From: Catenulispora acidiphila DSM 44928
GTDB taxonomy: Bacteria > Actinomycetota > Actinomycetes > Streptomycetales > Catenulisporaceae
DNA length: 64,000 nt
NCBI RefSeq assembly: GCF_000024025.1
Contig: NC_013131.1
Location: 9,652,229 to 9,716,228 of the forward strand
Direction of reading: 5' to 3'
Shown: piece by piece, positions 1 through 7,415 of the stretch
Numbering within the stretch: position 1 is the stretch's first letter
Layout: every line of letters begins with the position of its first letter
Notes under the pieces: model-generated
Database searches by the model: none
What the model was told of the DNA's origin: nothing
What the model saw: the letters and a program-made list of their open reading frames with translations, nothing else
Position numbers and translations under genes: made by a program

Positions 1-998
1 GAGGCGTAGGCCTCGACCTCGCCGAGCACCAGGTCGCGGACCGCGCCTATCTCCTGGGCGGCGCCGGCGGCCTGCGCGCTGCCGTCCTGGGCGACCCGTT
101 CCAGGTCCACGACGTGCACGCCGGCCAGCTCCCGGACCGCCGGGTCGACGTCGCGCGGCAGCGCCAGGTCGACCAGCGCCACCGGGCGGCCGGGCGCGGA
201 ACGCTCCAGCATGTCGCCGGTGATCACGTACCCCGGCGCGCCGGTGCAGGCGACCACCAGGTCGACCTCGGCGAGCGCCGGCGCGATCTGGGCCATCGGC
301 ACGGCGACGCCGCCGTACTGCGCCGCCAGATGCTCGGCCCTCTCGTGCGTGCGATTCGCCACGACCATATGACGGACGCCGGCCCGATTCAGTGACGCGG
401 CCGCCAAAGCGGCCATGGAACCGGCGCCGATGATCAGGACCCGCAGATCGTCCGGGCCCTCGACGCCGAGCGCCGCGTACGCGGCCTCCAGCGCCACCGA
501 CACCACCGACTGTCCGGCCCGGTCCAGGCCGGTCTCGCTGTGCGCGCGCTTGCCGACGCGCAGCGCCTGCTGCATCGCGTCGTTCAGCGCGCGCCCGGCG
601 GTGCCGTGCTCCTGGGCGGTGGCCAGGGCGGTGCGGATCTGGCCGAGGATCTGCGGCTCGCCGACCACCATGGAGTCCAGGCCGCAGGCGACGGTGAACA
701 GGTGCTGCACCGCGCGGCCGTCGTAGTGCACGTACAAGTGCTGGGTCAGCTCCGCCGGCGCCACGCCGGTGTGCACCGACAGCAGCTCGGTGATCTCGGT
801 CACCGCGGCGTGGAACTTCTCGACGCCGGCGTAGACCTCGATGCGGTTGCAGGTGGCCAGGGCCGCGGCCTCGTGCACGTTCGGGGACGCGGCGAGGTCG
901 GCCAGGAGTTTTCCGGTGCGCTCGGTGCTCAGGGCCGCGCGCTCCAGAAGCGCGTGCGGTGCGGACCGGTGAGACAGTCCTACGGCTAGAAGGCTCAC
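1..998 (-). CDS. hemA: Glutamyl-tRNA reductase (3' end cut by window edge)
   Basis: Reduces glutamyl-tRNA to glutamate-1-semialdehyde, the first committed step of tetrapyrrole synthesis by the C5 pathway, in the cytoplasm. The protein starts VSLLAVGLSHRSAP, typical of the N-terminal catalytic domain. It has the catalytic Cys in ALATCNRIEVY, then the conserved SMVVGEPQILGQ segment and the NADPH-binding Rossmann glycines in LIIGAGSMA. The GTG start overlaps the rex stop codon by 4 nt (GTGA), so translation is probably coupled to rex. The C-terminal dimerisation domain lies outside the window. The rex-hemA order matches Streptomyces and implies redox control of haem synthesis. Confidence 0.95.
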   Translation of the reverse strand, partial: MSLLAVGLSHRSAPHALLERAALSTERTGKLLADLAASPNVHEAAALATCNRIEVYAGVEKFHAAVTEITELLSVHTGVAPAELTQHLYVHYDGRAVQHLFTVACGLDSMVVGEPQILGQIRTALATAQEHGTAGRALNDAMQQALRVGKRAHSETGLDRAGQSVVSVALEAAYAALGVEGPDDLRVLIIGAGSMAALAAASLNRAGVRHMVVANRTHERAEHLAAQYGGVAVPMAQIAPALAEVDLVVACTGAPGYVITGDMLERSAPGRPVALVDLALPRDVDPAVRELAGVHVVDLERVAQDGSAQAAGAAQEIGAVRDLVLGEVEAYA

Positions 999-1846
999 GA
1001 GGGAATCCCGGTGTCGATCAAGGAGGAGTCGAGCTCTGAACGGTCGGGGGACGCCGCGGCCGGTCCGCCGGCGGTCTTCCCGCCGCCGTCGGGAGCCGCC
1101 GGGTCCGCCCCGGCCTGCGGCAGCGCGTGCCCGCCCTTGCGCTGCTCATGGAAGGCGAGGATCTGCAGCTCGATGGACAGGTCCACCTTGCGCACGTCCA
1201 CTCCCTCGGGCACGTTCAAGACCACCGGCGCGAAGTTCAGGATCGAGGTGATCCCGGCCGCGACCAGCCGGTCGGCGACGGGCTGGGCGGCGGGCGCGGG
1301 GGTGGAGATCACGAAGATCGAGATTCCAAGGCCGCGGATCGCCGATTCCAGTTCGTCCGCATGCCGGACGCGCACCCCGGCCACCACCGAGCCGGTGAGG
1401 GCGGGGTCGGCGTCGAACAGGGCCGCCACCCGGAAGCCGCGCGAGGCGAACCCTCCGTAGTTGGCCAGCGCGTGGCCCAGGTTGCCGATGCCGATGATGG
1501 CCACGGCCCAGTCCTGGGTCAGCCCGAGTTCCCGGGAGATCTGGTAGACGAGGAAGGAGACCTCATAGCCCACCCCGCGCGTCCCGTAGGAGCCGAGGTA
1601 GGAGAAGTCCTTGCGGAGTTTGGCGGAGTTGACGCCCGCGGAGGCTGCCAGCTCTTCGCTGGAGACGGTGATGATCCCGCGCTCCTGCATGCTGATCAGG
1701 GCCCGCAGGTAGACCGGGAGCCGCGCGACCGTGGCCTCCGGGATGCCCTGCCGGTGGGAACGCAGCGAGGATCCGTTTCCGGAACGGGAGTCCGGACCTG
1801 TGCCGCCCGACGCGTTGCTGCTCGTGCTGGCCACGCTGCTCCTCAT
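995..1846 (-). CDS. rex: Redox-sensing transcriptional repressor Rex
   Basis: DNA-binding repressor that senses the NADH/NAD+ ratio and normally controls respiratory and haem genes. An N-terminal winged helix (GIPEATVARLPVYLRAL ... SAKLRKDFSYLGSYG) is followed by a Rossmann NAD(H) domain with GIGNLG and a C-terminal swapped helix (SIELQILAFHEQRK). The frame is open up to 2035, but that ATG lies inside the Rex operator at 2019-2038, so I place the start at the ATG at 1846 (283 aa). This leaves a Ser/Gly-rich N-terminal tail of about 30 residues. A GTG at 1834 is possible. Its stop overlaps hemA. Family identity is firm; the start is less sure. Confidence 0.93.
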   Translation of the reverse strand: MRSSVASTSSNASGGTGPDSRSGNGSSLRSHRQGIPEATVARLPVYLRALISMQERGIITVSSEELAASAGVNSAKLRKDFSYLGSYGTRGVGYEVSFLVYQISRELGLTQDWAVAIIGIGNLGHALANYGGFASRGFRVAALFDADPALTGSVVAGVRVRHADELESAIRGLGISIFVISTPAPAAQPVADRLVAAGITSILNFAPVVLNVPEGVDVRKVDLSIELQILAFHEQRKGGHALPQAGADPAAPDGGGKTAGGPAAASPDRSELDSSLIDTGIPS

Positions 1847-2018
1847 CGCGCTCGCGCCCGGCGTTGCCGTCGTGCTGTGGTTCCAAGTGTCTGGCAGCTG
1901 TGAAGCTCGACGACCGCGCGGTCTCGGGCCCCCTCGGGGTGCCCTGGCCAAATATGCGGCCGCAGAGGCGTCCGCGCCGTGGTTGCGCGCTTGTTCCTCC
2001 TGCCATGCACGATAGGCG

Positions 2019-2038
2019 TTTGTGAACGCATGCACAAA
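2019..2038. promoter_or_regulatory. Rex operator (ROP)
   Basis: The 20-bp site TTTGTGAACG/CATGCACAAA has perfect TTTGTG...CACAAA outer arms, matching the Streptomyces Rex operator form TGTGAAC-N-TTCACA as I recall it. It lies about 175 bp upstream of the chosen rex start and 113 bp downstream of the glutaredoxin stop. Rex therefore probably autoregulates rex-hemA. The rest of the 1847-2150 stretch shows no other gene. Confidence 0.75.
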
Positions 2039-2150
2039 GTCTCGGCGGTCACACGATGGCGGGATGCCCTAATTGTCGGGACAACTGACGGCTGAATGGT
2101 TACCAAATCGGGCAGCCAGTGCTGTGGATCACTCTGCTCCAGAGGCTTTT

Positions 2151-2441
2151 TCAGCCGCGCGCGGCGGCGCCGATCGCCTTGCGGAGCCGCTCGGCGTCGA
2201 CCCGCCAGAAGTCGTGTCGCCGGCCGTTCACCAGGGTGACGGGGATCTGTTCCCAGTACTCCGCTTTCAGCGCGGGGTCGAAGTCCTCGGCGGTGATGTC
2301 TAGCTCCTCGACATCGGCGCCGGTCTCGGCGGCCACCGTCCGCACGACGGCACGCGCGTCGTCGCACAGGTGGCAGCCGGGCTTGCCGACGAGGGTCACG
2401 GTCACGGGGGAGCCGCCGGGGCGCTTGAAGAGTCTCATCAC
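2151..2441 (-). CDS. Glutaredoxin-family thiol-disulfide protein
   Basis: A 96-residue thioredoxin-fold protein. It has the active-site motif GKPGCHLCDDA (Cys23-x2-Cys26), a cis-Pro segment IPVTLVNGR and the overall size of actinobacterial glutaredoxin-like (DUF836) proteins. It probably reduces disulfides or mixed disulfides in the cytoplasm. In actinomycetes, where mycothiol replaces glutathione, its electron donor is uncertain. It sits directly upstream of the Rex operator and rex on the same strand, a redox-themed neighbourhood. The start MMRLFKRP is the only sensible one. The specific substrate is unknown. Confidence 0.85.
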   Translation of the reverse strand: MMRLFKRPGGSPVTVTLVGKPGCHLCDDARAVVRTVAAETGADVEELDITAEDFDPALKAEYWEQIPVTLVNGRRHDFWRVDAERLRKAIGAAARG

Positions 2442-2508
2442 GGCGAAAGCCTACGGAGAACACGCGCGCGACATCTATCAGTCACGCAGGGGGCTTAGGC
2501 TTGGCCGC

Positions 2509-3309
2509 ATGGGCACCGAGACTGCTGGGCGCATTGTGCACTCCGCGGCGTTCTTCGACCTGGACAACACACTGGTCCAGGGAGCCTCCCTGTTCCATCT
2601 CGCCCGCGGACTGACCGCGCACGGCATGGTGACCAAGCGCGAGATCGCCGGGCACGCCATGCGCCAGGTCCGGTTCCGGGTCTTCGGCGAGCAGTCCGGA
2701 CTGCTGGACGACGTGCAGGAGCACGCGCTGGACTTCGTGAAGGGCCATGAGGTGGCCCGCATGGAGAAGATCTGCGAAGCGGTCTTCGACGACTACCTGG
2801 CGGACAAGATCTGGCCGGGCACCCGCGCGCTGAGCGAGGCGCATCTGCTCAACGGCAAAGAGGTGTGGCTGGTGACCGCCGCGCCGATCGAACTGGCGCA
2901 GGTGATCGCCCGGCAGCTCGGGCTCACCGGCGCGCTGGCGACCCGGCCGGAGGCCGTGGACGGCGTCTACACCGGCCGCATCGCCGGCCCGCTGCTGCAC
3001 GGTCCGGACAAGGCCCGGGAGGTCGCCAGGCTCGCCCGGGAGCGGGCTCTGGACCTCGCACACTGCTACGCCTACAGCGACTCCGCGAACGACCTGCCGC
3101 TGCTGTCCCTGGTGGGACACCCGGTGGCGGTGAACCCCGACCGCGCGCTGCGGCGACACGCGCGGCATCACGACTGGGCGGTCGTCGACTACCGGACGAC
3201 GCGGCGCGCCGGCGTCGGCCTGCCGGTCGCCGGTGCCGCCGCGGCGGTCGGCGCGGTCGCCGCCGGAGCCGCCGCGGCCGCGGCGCACTGGTCCGGCGAC
3301 CGCGACTGA
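2509..3309 (+). CDS. HAD-IB family phosphatase, C-terminally membrane-anchored
   Basis: A SerB-like HAD superfamily phosphohydrolase of 266 aa. Motif I is FFDLDNT (Asp17 nucleophile, Asp19), the region around VTAAP supplies motif II Thr, and YSDSANDLPLL is motif IV. The C-terminal 30 residues are Ala/Val/Gly-rich and hydrophobic, probably a membrane helix. The frame is open from 2119, but the HAD domain begins just after the ATG at 2509. A TAGGCT hexamer at 2496-2501, 7 nt before this ATG, suggests a leaderless transcript. Substrate unknown. It is transcribed divergently from glutaredoxin-rex-hemA and followed by bldN. Confidence 0.87.
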   Translation: MGTETAGRIVHSAAFFDLDNTLVQGASLFHLARGLTAHGMVTKREIAGHAMRQVRFRVFGEQSGLLDDVQEHALDFVKGHEVARMEKICEAVFDDYLADKIWPGTRALSEAHLLNGKEVWLVTAAPIELAQVIARQLGLTGALATRPEAVDGVYTGRIAGPLLHGPDKAREVARLARERALDLAHCYAYSDSANDLPLLSLVGHPVAVNPDRALRRHARHHDWAVVDYRTTRRAGVGLPVAGAAAAVGAVAAGAAAAAAHWSGDRD

Positions 3310-3388
3310 CAGCGGCTCACGGCGACTGAGAGCGACGGCTCGTCACCGTCCGTCGACAACACCCTCATGCCCCCGACCTCCTGAAGGT

Positions 3389-3412
3389 CCCCTGCGCAAC
3401 CCTTGCGCGGGG
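3389..3412 (+). terminator. Hairpin after the HAD gene
   Basis: CCCC-TGCGCAA pairs with TTGCGC-GGGG around a CCC loop, with one bulged T. It is 80 nt past the HAD stop and upstream of bldN. There is no T-tract, as is common in high-GC actinomycetes. Confidence 0.5.
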
Positions 3413-3666
3413 CCGCTGGAAGTCCTCTAAAGTCCTCCGGACACACGTGGTCCAGTGAGCGGACCTAAACCGGACTTCCTGTACAGGAGGGTGTTTCCTG
3501 TGGGTGTAATAGCCGGAATCACCCGCACGGGTCCACCCTGATTCCGTACGATGGGGAACCCTACGATCGGTGATCGAGGCGGAACACTCTGCTACTAGAG
3601 GCTTCTCAATGAGCTACAAGGCCATCTGAAAACAGGCCCGCTATAGAACCGAGCCACGGGAGACAC
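3413..3666 (+). promoter_or_regulatory. bldN upstream region
   Basis: Long leader/promoter region for bldN without a gene. Two TACGAT hexamers (3547-3552 and 3562-3567) are possible -10 elements. A pseudo-palindrome at 3519-3535 (TCACCC-N4-GGGTCC) resembles a BldD half-site pair, and bldN is a known BldD target in Streptomyces. A clear -35 was not found. These assignments are tentative. Confidence 0.35.
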
Positions 3667-4515
3667 GTGTACCGGGACAACTTCGGACTCAACGGATACA
3701 GCGCGAAGGTGGGGGGCGACCCGTTCGCCGGCACCGGCTCGCTGTCCACGCAGGTGCTGTCCACGCACGTGCCCATGCCGTCGTCGGCGTCGCTGCTGGA
3801 CCGCCAGGAGCGCGGCCTGCTCATGCTGCGCGAGGCCATCCGGGTCGTGGCCGGGGACGGCACGGGGCGCGGCGCGCACGCCGCGGGCACCCGCTCCGGC
3901 GGCGCCCGGCACGGCGGCGGCTCGGGCACCGCGGACCGCTCCGGCGGCCCGGTCGCCGGCGACGGCGAGTCCGAGGCGATGGTGCACCTGGTCCGCCAGG
4001 CGCAGGAGGGCAGCGCCGACGCCTTCGGCGAGCTCTACCGCATCTACTGCGACACGGTCTTCCGGTACATCTACTACCGCGTGTCGACCCGGGCCCTGGC
4101 CGAGGACCTCACCAGCGAGACCTTCGTCCGCGCGCTGCGCCGCATCACCACCTTCAGCTGGCAGGGCCGGGACTTCGGGGCGTGGCTGGTGACCATCGCC
4201 CGCAACCTGGTCGCCGACCACTTCAAGTCCAGCCGGCACCGCATGGAGGTCTCCACCGGGGAGATGCTCGACTCCAACGAGGTCGAGGCCTCCCCGGAGG
4301 ACTCGGTGCTGGAGCACCTGTCCAACGAGGCCCTGCTGCACGCCGTCCACCGGCTCAACGACCAGCAGCGCGAGTGCGTCACGCTCCGCTTCCTGCAGGG
4401 GCTCTCGGTGGCCGAGACCGCCGACATCATGGGCAAGAACGAGGGCGCGATCAAGACCCTGCAGTACCGCGCGGTCCGCACGCTCGCCCGACTCCTGCCG
4501 GCCGAGGCCCTCTGA
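3667..4515 (+). CDS. bldN: Developmental ECF sigma factor BldN
   Basis: ECF sigma factor that in Streptomyces directs aerial-hypha genes (chaplins, rodlins, bldM). Region 2 (AFGELYRIYCDTVFRYIYY ... TSETFVRALRRI ... FGAWLVTIARNLVADHF) and region 4 (LNDQQRECVTLRFLQGLSVAETADIMGKNEGAIKTLQYRA) closely match my memory of Streptomyces BldN. It carries the diagnostic N-terminal extension of about 100 residues, which in Streptomyces is a pro-sequence removed by proteolysis. Here the extension is Gly/Arg/Ala-rich and not conserved. The GTG start (VYRDNF, with GGGAG upstream) mirrors the known gene. A terminator follows at once, and the cognate anti-sigma gene rsbN lies 285 bp downstream. Confidence 0.93.
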   Translation: MYRDNFGLNGYSAKVGGDPFAGTGSLSTQVLSTHVPMPSSASLLDRQERGLLMLREAIRVVAGDGTGRGAHAAGTRSGGARHGGGSGTADRSGGPVAGDGESEAMVHLVRQAQEGSADAFGELYRIYCDTVFRYIYYRVSTRALAEDLTSETFVRALRRITTFSWQGRDFGAWLVTIARNLVADHFKSSRHRMEVSTGEMLDSNEVEASPEDSVLEHLSNEALLHAVHRLNDQQRECVTLRFLQGLSVAETADIMGKNEGAIKTLQYRAVRTLARLLPAEAL

Positions 4516-4543
4516 GAGCGTGCGCGGGCACCGCGCACGCTCT
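4515..4543 (+). terminator. bldN terminator
   Basis: Perfect 13-bp stem (AGAGCGTGCGCGG / CCGCGCACGCTCT) with a GCA loop, beginning at the bldN stop codon. It separates bldN transcription from the rsbN promoter that follows. Confidence 0.8.
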
Positions 4544-4582
4544 AATACTCCTCAGGCAGGACCACCCGTATGCGGGACACGC

Positions 4583-4611
4583 CGTAACCCTCAAACTGGG
4601 ACGGTCGTTTT
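4583..4611 (+). promoter_or_regulatory. BldN-type promoter of rsbN
   Basis: CGTAAC (4583-4588), 17-nt spacer, CGTTTT (4606-4611). The sigma-BldN consensus as I remember it is CGTAAC-N16-CGTTGA. In S. venezuelae rsbN is itself BldN-dependent, so the position is as expected. The same layout recurs before the chaplin at 44353-44381. Confidence 0.65.
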
Positions 4612-4800
4612 CCCGGTAGCGGTCCAACAACTCACTCTGAAGGGTGAATGAAGGGCCGAAAGACATGCCGGTGGAAGCCGGGGGCACAACCTTTGTCGTC
4701 TGTCGGTGTCTAACACTGCGGCGAGCATCGTCACCTTCTGACGGGGCGGCGGTGGGCGACGGGTGGGGCTTCCCTGCGAACGGGACAGGAAGGATGACAG

Positions 4801-5961
4801 ATGGCCGCAGCATTCGGCGAGCGCCAGCGGGCCGAGCAGTTCGCCAGGCTGCTCGACGGCCTCGACGGCTCGCGGGACGGCGGCGGCGTCGCCACGCTCA
4901 TCCCGCCCCAGAAGACCGATCCCGAGCTCACGGCGATGCTGCGGGTGGTCGAGAGCGTCATCGACGAGGGGCGCGCGCACGCGCCAGCGGTGCGGCCGGA
5001 GTTCCGGGAACAGCTCGGCGCGCGCCTGCACCGCGACTTCATGGTCTTGTTCAACGCCGACATCGACGGCGGCGGCCCGGGGGACGGCGACGTGCTGGCG
5101 CGCGGACGCACCGCGTGGCGGCGCCGGCTGATCGGCGGCGGCGTCGCGGTCGGCGTGCTGTCCGGCGGCCTCGGCGGCGTGGCGTGGGCGGCGTCCAGCG
5201 CGCTGCCGGGCGACCCGCTCTACGGCGTCAAACGCAGCCTGGAGAACATGCGGGTCTCGGTCTCCGGGTCCGACCTGGAGCGCGGCGACCAGTACCTCGG
5301 GCAGGCCAAGACCCGCCTGGAGGAGATCCACAAGCTGCTGGGCCGGCACGACTCGAACGTCGACGGCTCCGACACCAGCAAGCTCATCGGCGAGACCACG
5401 GACAACATGTACAAGGACGTGGACAGCGCCGGCCAGCTGCTGGTGCCGCTGGCCGAGTCCGGGAACACCCAGGCGCTGGCCGACCTGCGCGGCTTCCTGA
5501 CCACCACCGAGCCGCAGATCCAGGACCTGGAGACGCTGCTGTCGCCGGACACCCAGGACGAGGCGCGCCGCCTGGTGGCGCTGATGGACGGACTGGACGC
5601 CCGGCTGACCACGGCACAGGCGAACCTGGACAAGCAGCGCGCGGCGCAGCAGCACCCGACCAGCGCGGACAGCACTTCGCACCACAGCGGCCTGCCGAGC
5701 ACCCCGACACCCACCGGCACCCCGTCCTCGCACCCGGTACCCGGCCAGCACGCCCCGAGCCAGGGCGCCCCGACCGGCACGCCCTCCAGCGACCCGTCGA
5801 GCGTGCACCTGTCGGTCCCGATCGGCTCCAGCGGCACCACGCTCAACGTGCCGACACTGATCAGCGGACTCCCGCCGATCGGCATCACGCTCGGGAACAC
5901 GGCGCCGGCCACCGGACCGACCACCGGCGGACCGCCGAACACCGACCCGAACCCGAACTAG
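4801..5961 (+). CDS. rsbN: Membrane anti-sigma factor RsbN
   Basis: Anti-sigma factor expected to hold BldN inactive at the membrane. The cytoplasmic N-terminus (about 1-108) is followed by one membrane helix at about 109-131 and an extracytoplasmic DUF5667-type segment (LPGDPLYGVKRSLE ... RGDQYLGQAKTRLEEI). A Pro/Ser/Thr/Gly-rich tail runs from about residue 285 to the end at 386. AGGAAGGA just upstream supports the ATG at 4801. Order and spacing relative to bldN match Streptomyces. The tail is longer and more low-complexity than I would expect, perhaps crossing the cell wall. Identity rests on synteny and domain layout. Confidence 0.87.
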   Translation: MAAAFGERQRAEQFARLLDGLDGSRDGGGVATLIPPQKTDPELTAMLRVVESVIDEGRAHAPAVRPEFREQLGARLHRDFMVLFNADIDGGGPGDGDVLARGRTAWRRRLIGGGVAVGVLSGGLGGVAWAASSALPGDPLYGVKRSLENMRVSVSGSDLERGDQYLGQAKTRLEEIHKLLGRHDSNVDGSDTSKLIGETTDNMYKDVDSAGQLLVPLAESGNTQALADLRGFLTTTEPQIQDLETLLSPDTQDEARRLVALMDGLDARLTTAQANLDKQRAAQQHPTSADSTSHHSGLPSTPTPTGTPSSHPVPGQHAPSQGAPTGTPSSDPSSVHLSVPIGSSGTTLNVPTLISGLPPIGITLGNTAPATGPTTGGPPNTDPNPN

Positions 5962-6005
5962 GCGCGCCGGGAGCGCCTTTCAGGGTTCGACGACGGACGA
6001 CACGC

Positions 6006-6036
6006 GAGCGGCCGGGTGCGATGCACCCGGCCGCTC
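6006..6036. terminator. Bidirectional terminator
   Basis: Perfect 14-bp stem (GAGCGGCCGGGTGC / GCACCCGGCCGCTC) with a GAT loop, between the convergent ends of rsbN and the membrane protein at 6061-7062. Confidence 0.8.
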
Positions 6037-6060
6037 TCGCTCGTCCTCCACGTCTCAGCC

Positions 6061-7062
6061 TCAGCGCGTCGAGGCCGGACTCTCCGAGCGCTCGAGGCGC
6101 CGGGCTCGCCACACCTTGAGGACGGCCAGACCGGCGACGCAGACCAGAGCACAGGCGAGAAACGCCAGGGGTATCTGATCCGCACCGCCGTATGTCGGCC
6201 GCACGGCGTTCTGCACGAAGACCGGCACCAGCGCCGCGACGGTGACGACGGCGAGCGCTGTCGGCCACACCGGCGACCGGTGGGCCAGGACGCCGACGGC
6301 GGCCGCTCCGACCGCGGCCATGACCATGGCGTGCCGGTTGTCGGTGTATCCCCACCCTTCGAAGGCCAGGGCGGCCTTCATCGGCGGTCCCCCGTGCCCT
6401 TCGTACAGCCACGCCCCGACTCCGACCGATGCGAGCACCGCCAAGGAGCCGGCGAGGAAGGTCGGCCGGGCGTGGACGCCCCGCGCCGCGAACAGCGCGC
6501 CGGTCACGACAGCCGCGAGCACCGTCTCCTGCTGGAGAACCTTCAACGTCCCGTCACTCAGGTACAGCGAGACCAGGAACACACCCAGCGCCAGCACCCT
6601 GGCAGCACGCCACCAGCCGACGGTGATCAGCGCCAGGACGAGCAGCCACAGGATCGGCACCTCGAAGGGGACGAGGCTGTATTTCGATTGCCCGGGGTAG
6701 TAGACCGTGAACGGGCGCCACAAGCCCCAGTGCGCGTATGGATTCTCCTGGATGCTCCGCGTGTTTATGGCTATCTGCGCAAGGCTCAGAAACGCCAGCA
6801 GCATGCTGCCGACGATCCCCACTGCCCGCACTGTCTCGCCGGTCCGGGTACTCGTCCGCGCGCCATCGGTCGCGGCACCCAGCCGCACCCGCATCCCCAG
6901 CCGCGCCAGACTCAGCGCTTCACGGAGTTCCGGCCACTGGCGCCCCTCCGTAGCGCCCTCCATCAGGACGCTGAGGAGTTCCTCCTCGCGCGCTTCTCTA
7001 TAGGGCTTCGGCAGTATGCGCAGAAGCCCTCTATAGCGCCGCTCCAGCTGTTCCCCGCTCAT
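6061..7062 (-). CDS. Polytopic membrane protein paired with PadR
   Basis: A 333-residue protein with a charged cytoplasmic N-terminus (MSGEQLERRYRGLLRILPKPYREAREEELLSVL) followed by about seven or eight hydrophobic segments. The N-terminal YR-LL-LP-YR-R-EE-L pattern is common in membrane proteins encoded beside PadR regulators. Function unknown. Its ATG overlaps the padR stop (ATGA, 7059-7062), so the pair is co-translated and PadR probably controls it. The first 50 bp of coding sequence use AGA and ATA codons, unlike the rest. Confidence 0.75.
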   Translation of the reverse strand: MSGEQLERRYRGLLRILPKPYREAREEELLSVLMEGATEGRQWPELREALSLARLGMRVRLGAATDGARTSTRTGETVRAVGIVGSMLLAFLSLAQIAINTRSIQENPYAHWGLWRPFTVYYPGQSKYSLVPFEVPILWLLVLALITVGWWRAARVLALGVFLVSLYLSDGTLKVLQQETVLAAVVTGALFAARGVHARPTFLAGSLAVLASVGVGAWLYEGHGGPPMKAALAFEGWGYTDNRHAMVMAAVGAAAVGVLAHRSPVWPTALAVVTVAALVPVFVQNAVRPTYGGADQIPLAFLACALVCVAGLAVLKVWRARRLERSESPASTR

Positions 7063-7415
7063 GACGTCCCTCCCAGGGACGCACGGGGCGCCCCCCGCTT
7101 CTTCAGCCGTTCGAGCGCCACCGCCGCCTGCCGGGCAAGCCGCTCCGCCTCGTCGCCGAGCACGCGCACGCCGGCGTCGGTGAGGCGGTAGTAGCGCCGC
7201 AGCCGTCCCGAGACCGTCTCCTCGCGGTCCAGGACCAGCAGACCCTCGCCGGACAGCCGGTCCAGTGCGCCGTAGAGCGTGCCCACGCGCAGCTGGGTCC
7301 GGCCGTCCGACAAGCGGCCCACTTCCTGGATGATCCCGTATCCGTGCAGCGGTCCGTCGACGAGGGCGGTCAGGATCTGGAACGTCTGCTCCGTCCGGCT
7401 ACTCGATGAACTCAT
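7059..7415 (-). CDS. PadR-family transcriptional regulator
   Basis: A 118-residue PadR winged-helix repressor. FQILTALVDGPLHGYGIIQEV, RVGTLYGALDRLSGEGLL and the wing GRLRRYYRLTDAGVRVL are characteristic. A C-terminal helix (LARQAAVALERLKKRG) would dimerise. It overlaps the downstream membrane protein by 4 nt and the end of the upstream cyclase-like gene by 17 nt (7399-7415). A perfect palindrome just before its start codon (7419-7430) is the likely self-operator. The effector is unknown. Confidence 0.9.
   Translation of the reverse strand: MSSSSSRTEQTFQILTALVDGPLHGYGIIQEVGRLSDGRTQLRVGTLYGALDRLSGEGLLVLDREETVSGRLRRYYRLTDAGVRVLGDEAERLARQAAVALERLKKRGAPRASLGGTS

Noticed and set aside
2119-2508. 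Upstream extension of the HAD phosphatase frame
   Set aside because: It runs antisense through the glutaredoxin gene. The HAD domain and a -10-like element place the start at 2509.
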